Shown: in pieces, positions 5,279 to 8,077 of the stretch
Layout: each line of letters starts with the position of its first letter
How positions within the stretch are numbered: position 1 is the first letter of the stretch
Assembly (NCBI GenBank): GCA_017414145.1
Contig: JAFPQL010000255.1
Coordinates: 1 to 8,077 of the forward strand
Direction of reading: 5' to 3'
Length of the DNA stretch: 8,077 bases
From: Oscillospiraceae bacterium
GTDB taxonomy: Bacteria > Bacillota_A > Clostridia > Oscillospirales > Ruminococcaceae
Made by a program: the position numbers and the translations under genes
Notes under the pieces: model-generated
Database searches by the model: none
Told to the model about the DNA's origin: nothing
The model's input: the letters and a program-made list of their open reading frames with translations, nothing else

Positions 5279-6706
5279 ATGGCAAAACAGACAACGGATG
5301 CCGAAGCGATCCCGCAGCTCGATGTCTCGGCGCCGCGGAGTATGCGCACGGCCGGCCGGCTGACCTCGCTGCTGCTCGCGGCATTCCTGATCGGACTGTT
5401 TTATCTTGCCTATGTGCTGGTTTCACAGTCCTCATATTACATGGCAAAATCCGGTTCGACCGGCTACGGCACGGTCTATGACCGCAGCGGCGATGTCCTC
5501 TTTGACGGCACGAAGCCGCTCTCGTCCTATCCGGCGGGACAGTTCGCCGATGTCGGCAACCTGATCGGCGATGCGTCCGGACAGATGTCGAATACACTGG
5601 TCAGCCGCAATCTGAGCCGGCTGGCAAACTATAATTTCCTTTACGGCAAGGATCAGGGACAGGTTTCCCTGACGACAACGCTTTCGCACAAGGCGAACAA
5701 GGCAGTGTTCTGGAAGCTCGGCAAGAAGAATGGCACGGTCATCGCCTGCAACTGGAAGACCGGCGAGCTGCTCTGCTGTGTCAGCAAGCCCTGCGTCGAT
5801 ATCGCAAAGGGCTATGACAATCTCGCGTCCCTGCCGGAGAACAGCCTGCTCTGCAAGGCGTTTTATCCGCTTGTGCCGGGCTCGACGCAGAAGGTTTCGA
5901 CGCTGGCCGCGGCCTATGAACGCCTCGGCGTCAGCGCCGTCAATCAGATACAGTTCTCCTGTGCCGGCACATGGCTCAACGCCAAGGGACAGGCCATTAA
6001 GTGCCACGAGGCAAAGGGTCACGGCACGCAGACGCTCAGTCAGGCGTTCCGCAACAGCTGCAACCCGTATTTTGCACAGCTGATTCAGTCCGGAAAGGTG
6101 CCGCTTTCGTCCGTCATTGAGACCTACACCCGCATGGGCTATGCGGTCAACGGCGCCAAAGCGGAGTCCATGTCGCTGGACGGCATCACGATTGCCCCCG
6201 CCTCGACAACCCTGACCGACGCGAAGGACTTTGACACACAGTGGGGCTGTCTCGGACAGGGCAGCACGCTGGTCAGCCCGTATCAGCTCATGCTCTGGCA
6301 GTGCGCGATCGCAAACGGCTCCGGTTCCGCGCAAAAGCCCTATCTGATTTCCTCGCGGACCGATGTGGACGGAAAGTTTTCCGCCGTGCAGTCCGCCGGA
6401 AAGACCGGCAGCTTCTTCTCGGCAGAGACAGCCAAGGCCATTCAGAATGTCATGACGGAAAATGCGAAGACGCAGTACAGCGCGTCGCTCGGCAAGTACA
6501 AATGCGGCGTCAAGAGCGGTACGGCACAGGTGGAGCAGAACGGCAAAGCGTATGAAAATTCGCTGCTCGCCGGCTTCTGCCTCGACGACAAATGTCCGGT
6601 CGCGTTCTGCGTGGTCATCGAGGAGCGCGTCAACGGCGAGCTGACAACTGCACAGCTCACCAAAACCCTGCTGGATTCTCTGTCCGGCATCAATTCTCAA
6701 AAATGA
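5279..6706 (+). CDS. Class B penicillin-binding protein (PbpA-like D,D-transpeptidase)
   Basis: This 475-residue protein has a short cytoplasmic N-terminus and one transmembrane anchor (about 28-48). A compact non-catalytic region follows, with the family-typical GTVYDRSGDVL at 64-74, and then a transpeptidase domain from about 150. The active-site motifs are intact: S202-T-Q-K205 (SxxK, nucleophile S202), S260-C-N262 (SxN) and K412-S-G-T415 (KTG variant). It would crosslink peptidoglycan outside the membrane and be a beta-lactam target. The length and short pedestal recall mycobacterial PbpA rather than long PBP2/PBP3 proteins. ATG 5279 has AAGGAGG at 5264-5270, inside the SEDS gene, and is 1 nt after the SEDS stop, so the two proteins are almost certainly made together and form a SEDS-bPBP complex. 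Fourteen cysteines in the extracytoplasmic part are unusual. Confidence 0.94.
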   Translation: MAKQTTDAEAIPQLDVSAPRSMRTAGRLTSLLLAAFLIGLFYLAYVLVSQSSYYMAKSGSTGYGTVYDRSGDVLFDGTKPLSSYPAGQFADVGNLIGDASGQMSNTLVSRNLSRLANYNFLYGKDQGQVSLTTTLSHKANKAVFWKLGKKNGTVIACNWKTGELLCCVSKPCVDIAKGYDNLASLPENSLLCKAFYPLVPGSTQKVSTLAAAYERLGVSAVNQIQFSCAGTWLNAKGQAIKCHEAKGHGTQTLSQAFRNSCNPYFAQLIQSGKVPLSSVIETYTRMGYAVNGAKAESMSLDGITIAPASTTLTDAKDFDTQWGCLGQGSTLVSPYQLMLWQCAIANGSGSAQKPYLISSRTDVDGKFSAVQSAGKTGSFFSAETAKAIQNVMTENAKTQYSASLGKYKCGVKSGTAQVEQNGKAYENSLLAGFCLDDKCPVAFCVVIEERVNGELTTAQLTKTLLDSLSGINSQK

Positions 6707-6716
6707 GGTCGATTGC

Positions 6717-8077
6717 ATGAAACGATTCTTCGGGTTTCTTCCGAAAACCAGATCCGGCAGACTGGCCGCGGCGCTGCTGCCGCTGCCGCTGCTCTGCTTC
6801 TGCGTGGCGCTCCTGATGAGCAATTCGCACCGCCCGCCCGCCGCGGCGCTCAATCTGGCGGCTGAGGCGGAGCAGGCCCGTCAGCGCCTTGCCGCAAGGC
6901 AGGAACCGGCGGTTGTCACAGATGCGGCAGTCGAGGCGATGCCCGCCGCGGAAACGACGACCACGGCGAACAATCTGCGGTATGCGGACATCCCCGTCAA
7001 GAGCTTCCGTGTCTCGGAGCTGACGCCGCAGGTGCAGACCGATCTGGACTATACCGACTGGTGGTTCAGCGAGTGGGACGACTGCCGCTATCTCTTTCTG
7101 CCGGCAACCGCAGACCGCGCAAAGCTGAAAATCACCGTTTCCGCCGCACAGCCGGTCTATCTCAACGGCGTGCAGGTCAGATCGGGCGCTGTCACGGATC
7201 TGCTCAGTCAGGCGGACAGCTTCACGGTCCGCGTCGGCGACAAGGAATGCGGAGAGCTGCGCGTCATGCAGTCTGACCGAGCCGTCGTCTATCTCGACAT
7301 GAAATCCGGCGGTCTGGACTTTGTCAACACCAAGCGCACGAATACGGATTCCGGCAGAATGCTCGCGCTCAACGCCGACGGCTCGACGGAATATGACGGC
7401 GAAATCGAAAAGCTCGGTGCGCACGGCAATTCCTCGTGGGACTATTCCCGCGACAAGAAGCCCTATAATTTCAAGCTGCCTGAAAAGGCGAAGCTCTACG
7501 GCATGGGCAAGGCGAAAAAATGGTGCTTCCACGGCAATTACCTCGATCACTCGATGCTGCGCAACACGCTCGGCGAGGAGCTGGCTGTCAATGCCGGCAC
7601 GCCGTTCAATCCGCAGTATGCGTATGTCGATCTCTACGCCAACGGCTCCTACCGCGGTACTTACCAGATCTTTGAGCGCGTGCAGATTCAGAAGCACCGC
7701 GTCAATATCCGCGATCTGGAGGAGGAGACGGAAAAACTGAACGACAAGGAGCTGGACGCCTACACGCTCAAGGTCAGCGGCGCCGAAAAGCTGACGGACT
7801 ACAAGGCAAATTCGTTCCGCTACTACGATATCCCGAACAATCCGGAGGATATCACCGGCGGCTATCTGTTCCAGTCGCAGCTTTCCAACCGCTATGCCAA
7901 TATCTCCAAGACTGCGTGCGGCTTTGTCACGGCACGCGGACAGTGCTTCAAAATGAGCGGCCCGCAGGCGGCGTCCGAGGCGCAGATGAAGTATATCAGC
8001 AGCTTCGTGCAGGATTTTGAGGACGCGCTCTATTCCGAAAACGGCCGCAACAAGAAGGGCAGGCATTACAGCGAATA
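6717..8077 (+). CDS. CotH-kinase-family protein, membrane anchored (3' truncated by window end)
   Basis: The frame opens at ATG 6717 (GAGG at 6705-6708, 10 nt after the PBP stop) and runs 453 codons to the window edge without a stop. Residues 1-15 are basic, and a hydrophobic segment at about 16-34 is a signal anchor. A low-complexity Ala/Glu/Thr linker reaches about 86, and a probable beta-rich region covers about 120-185 (YLFLPATADRAKLKITVSA...YLNGVQV). From about 188 the CotH core follows, with GAHGNSSW (234-241), KKPYNFKLPEKAKLYGMGKAKKW (247-269), GNYLDHSMLRNTLGEELA (273-290), VDLYANGSYRGTYQIFERV (304-322) and GGYLFQSQL (381-389). The founding member, spore coat CotH, is an atypical Ser/Thr kinase; many clostridial homologues are secreted. 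The C-terminal part, likely including catalytic aspartates, is missing here, so activity cannot be judged. The position suggests the same operon as the wall synthase. Confidence 0.88.
   Translation, partial: MKRFFGFLPKTRSGRLAAALLPLPLLCFCVALLMSNSHRPPAAALNLAAEAEQARQRLAARQEPAVVTDAAVEAMPAAETTTTANNLRYADIPVKSFRVSELTPQVQTDLDYTDWWFSEWDDCRYLFLPATADRAKLKITVSAAQPVYLNGVQVRSGAVTDLLSQADSFTVRVGDKECGELRVMQSDRAVVYLDMKSGGLDFVNTKRTNTDSGRMLALNADGSTEYDGEIEKLGAHGNSSWDYSRDKKPYNFKLPEKAKLYGMGKAKKWCFHGNYLDHSMLRNTLGEELAVNAGTPFNPQYAYVDLYANGSYRGTYQIFERVQIQKHRVNIRDLEEETEKLNDKELDAYTLKVSGAEKLTDYKANSFRYYDIPNNPEDITGGYLFQSQLSNRYANISKTACGFVTARGQCFKMSGPQAASEAQMKYISSFVQDFEDALYSENGRNKKGRHYSE

Noticed and set aside
6398..6412. AGKTG (residues 373-377 of the PBP) as the KTG active-site motif
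   Set aside because: It lies about 35 residues before the true motif. K412-S-G-T415 has the expected downstream beta-strand context (GTAQV) and position near the C-terminus.
5432..6853. 473-codon minus-strand frame opposite the PBP gene
   Set aside because: Antisense to a PBP with all three active-site motifs; Arg/Ala/Leu-rich shadow translation with no family pattern.
6690..8066. 458-codon minus-strand frame opposite the CotH gene
   Set aside because: The plus frame encodes clear CotH motifs with an SD and operon spacing. The minus frame is low-complexity shadow coding.

Overview
The window is a GC-rich, densely packed bacterial segment in which every gene reads on the + strand. A YbaB/EbfC end followed by recR, a SEDS/class B PBP pair, and a membrane-anchored CotH-family protein with a beta-type region before its core together suggest a high-GC anaerobic Firmicute of the Oscillospiraceae/Ruminococcaceae type. 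This is inferred from gene content and protein style, not from a search.

Left half (1-3331): housekeeping genes. The window opens inside the last 41 codons of ybaB (nucleoid-associated protein). recR (recombinational repair) follows after 3 nt, and a HAD-superfamily phosphatase follows after another 3 nt. A possible intrinsic terminator begins on the HAD stop codon. An amidohydrolase_2-type metal hydrolase comes next, with its own Shine-Dalgarno (SD) sequence and an ATG at 1463, and then a DusB-like tRNA-dihydrouridine synthase.

Junction (3318-3569): this stretch is rich in repeats. A 14-bp palindromic unit is duplicated in tandem across the dus stop codon, and part of it recurs inverted about 75 bp downstream. 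A perfect 2 x 26-bp tandem repeat ends 4 bp before a near-consensus sigma-70/SigA promoter (TTGACA, 17 bp, TATACT with a TGn extension). The promoter places the expected transcription start at about 3528. An ATG there would therefore be leaderless, and the better start of the next gene is TTG at 3570.

Right half (3570-8077): a cell-envelope operon driven by that promoter. Its genes are a single-pass membrane protein with a cytoplasmic-type FHA phosphothreonine-binding domain, a SEDS (FtsW/RodA) peptidoglycan glycosyltransferase, a class B penicillin-binding transpeptidase, and a membrane-anchored CotH-kinase-family protein cut by the window end. Spacings are 4, 1 and 10 nt. The SEDS/PBP pair would polymerise and crosslink peptidoglycan, and the FHA protein would probably link them to a Ser/Thr kinase encoded elsewhere. 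The FHA-SEDS-PBP order recalls the actinobacterial fha-pstP-rodA-pbpA-pknA-pknB locus. The downstream CotH-type kinase homologue is the least expected member.
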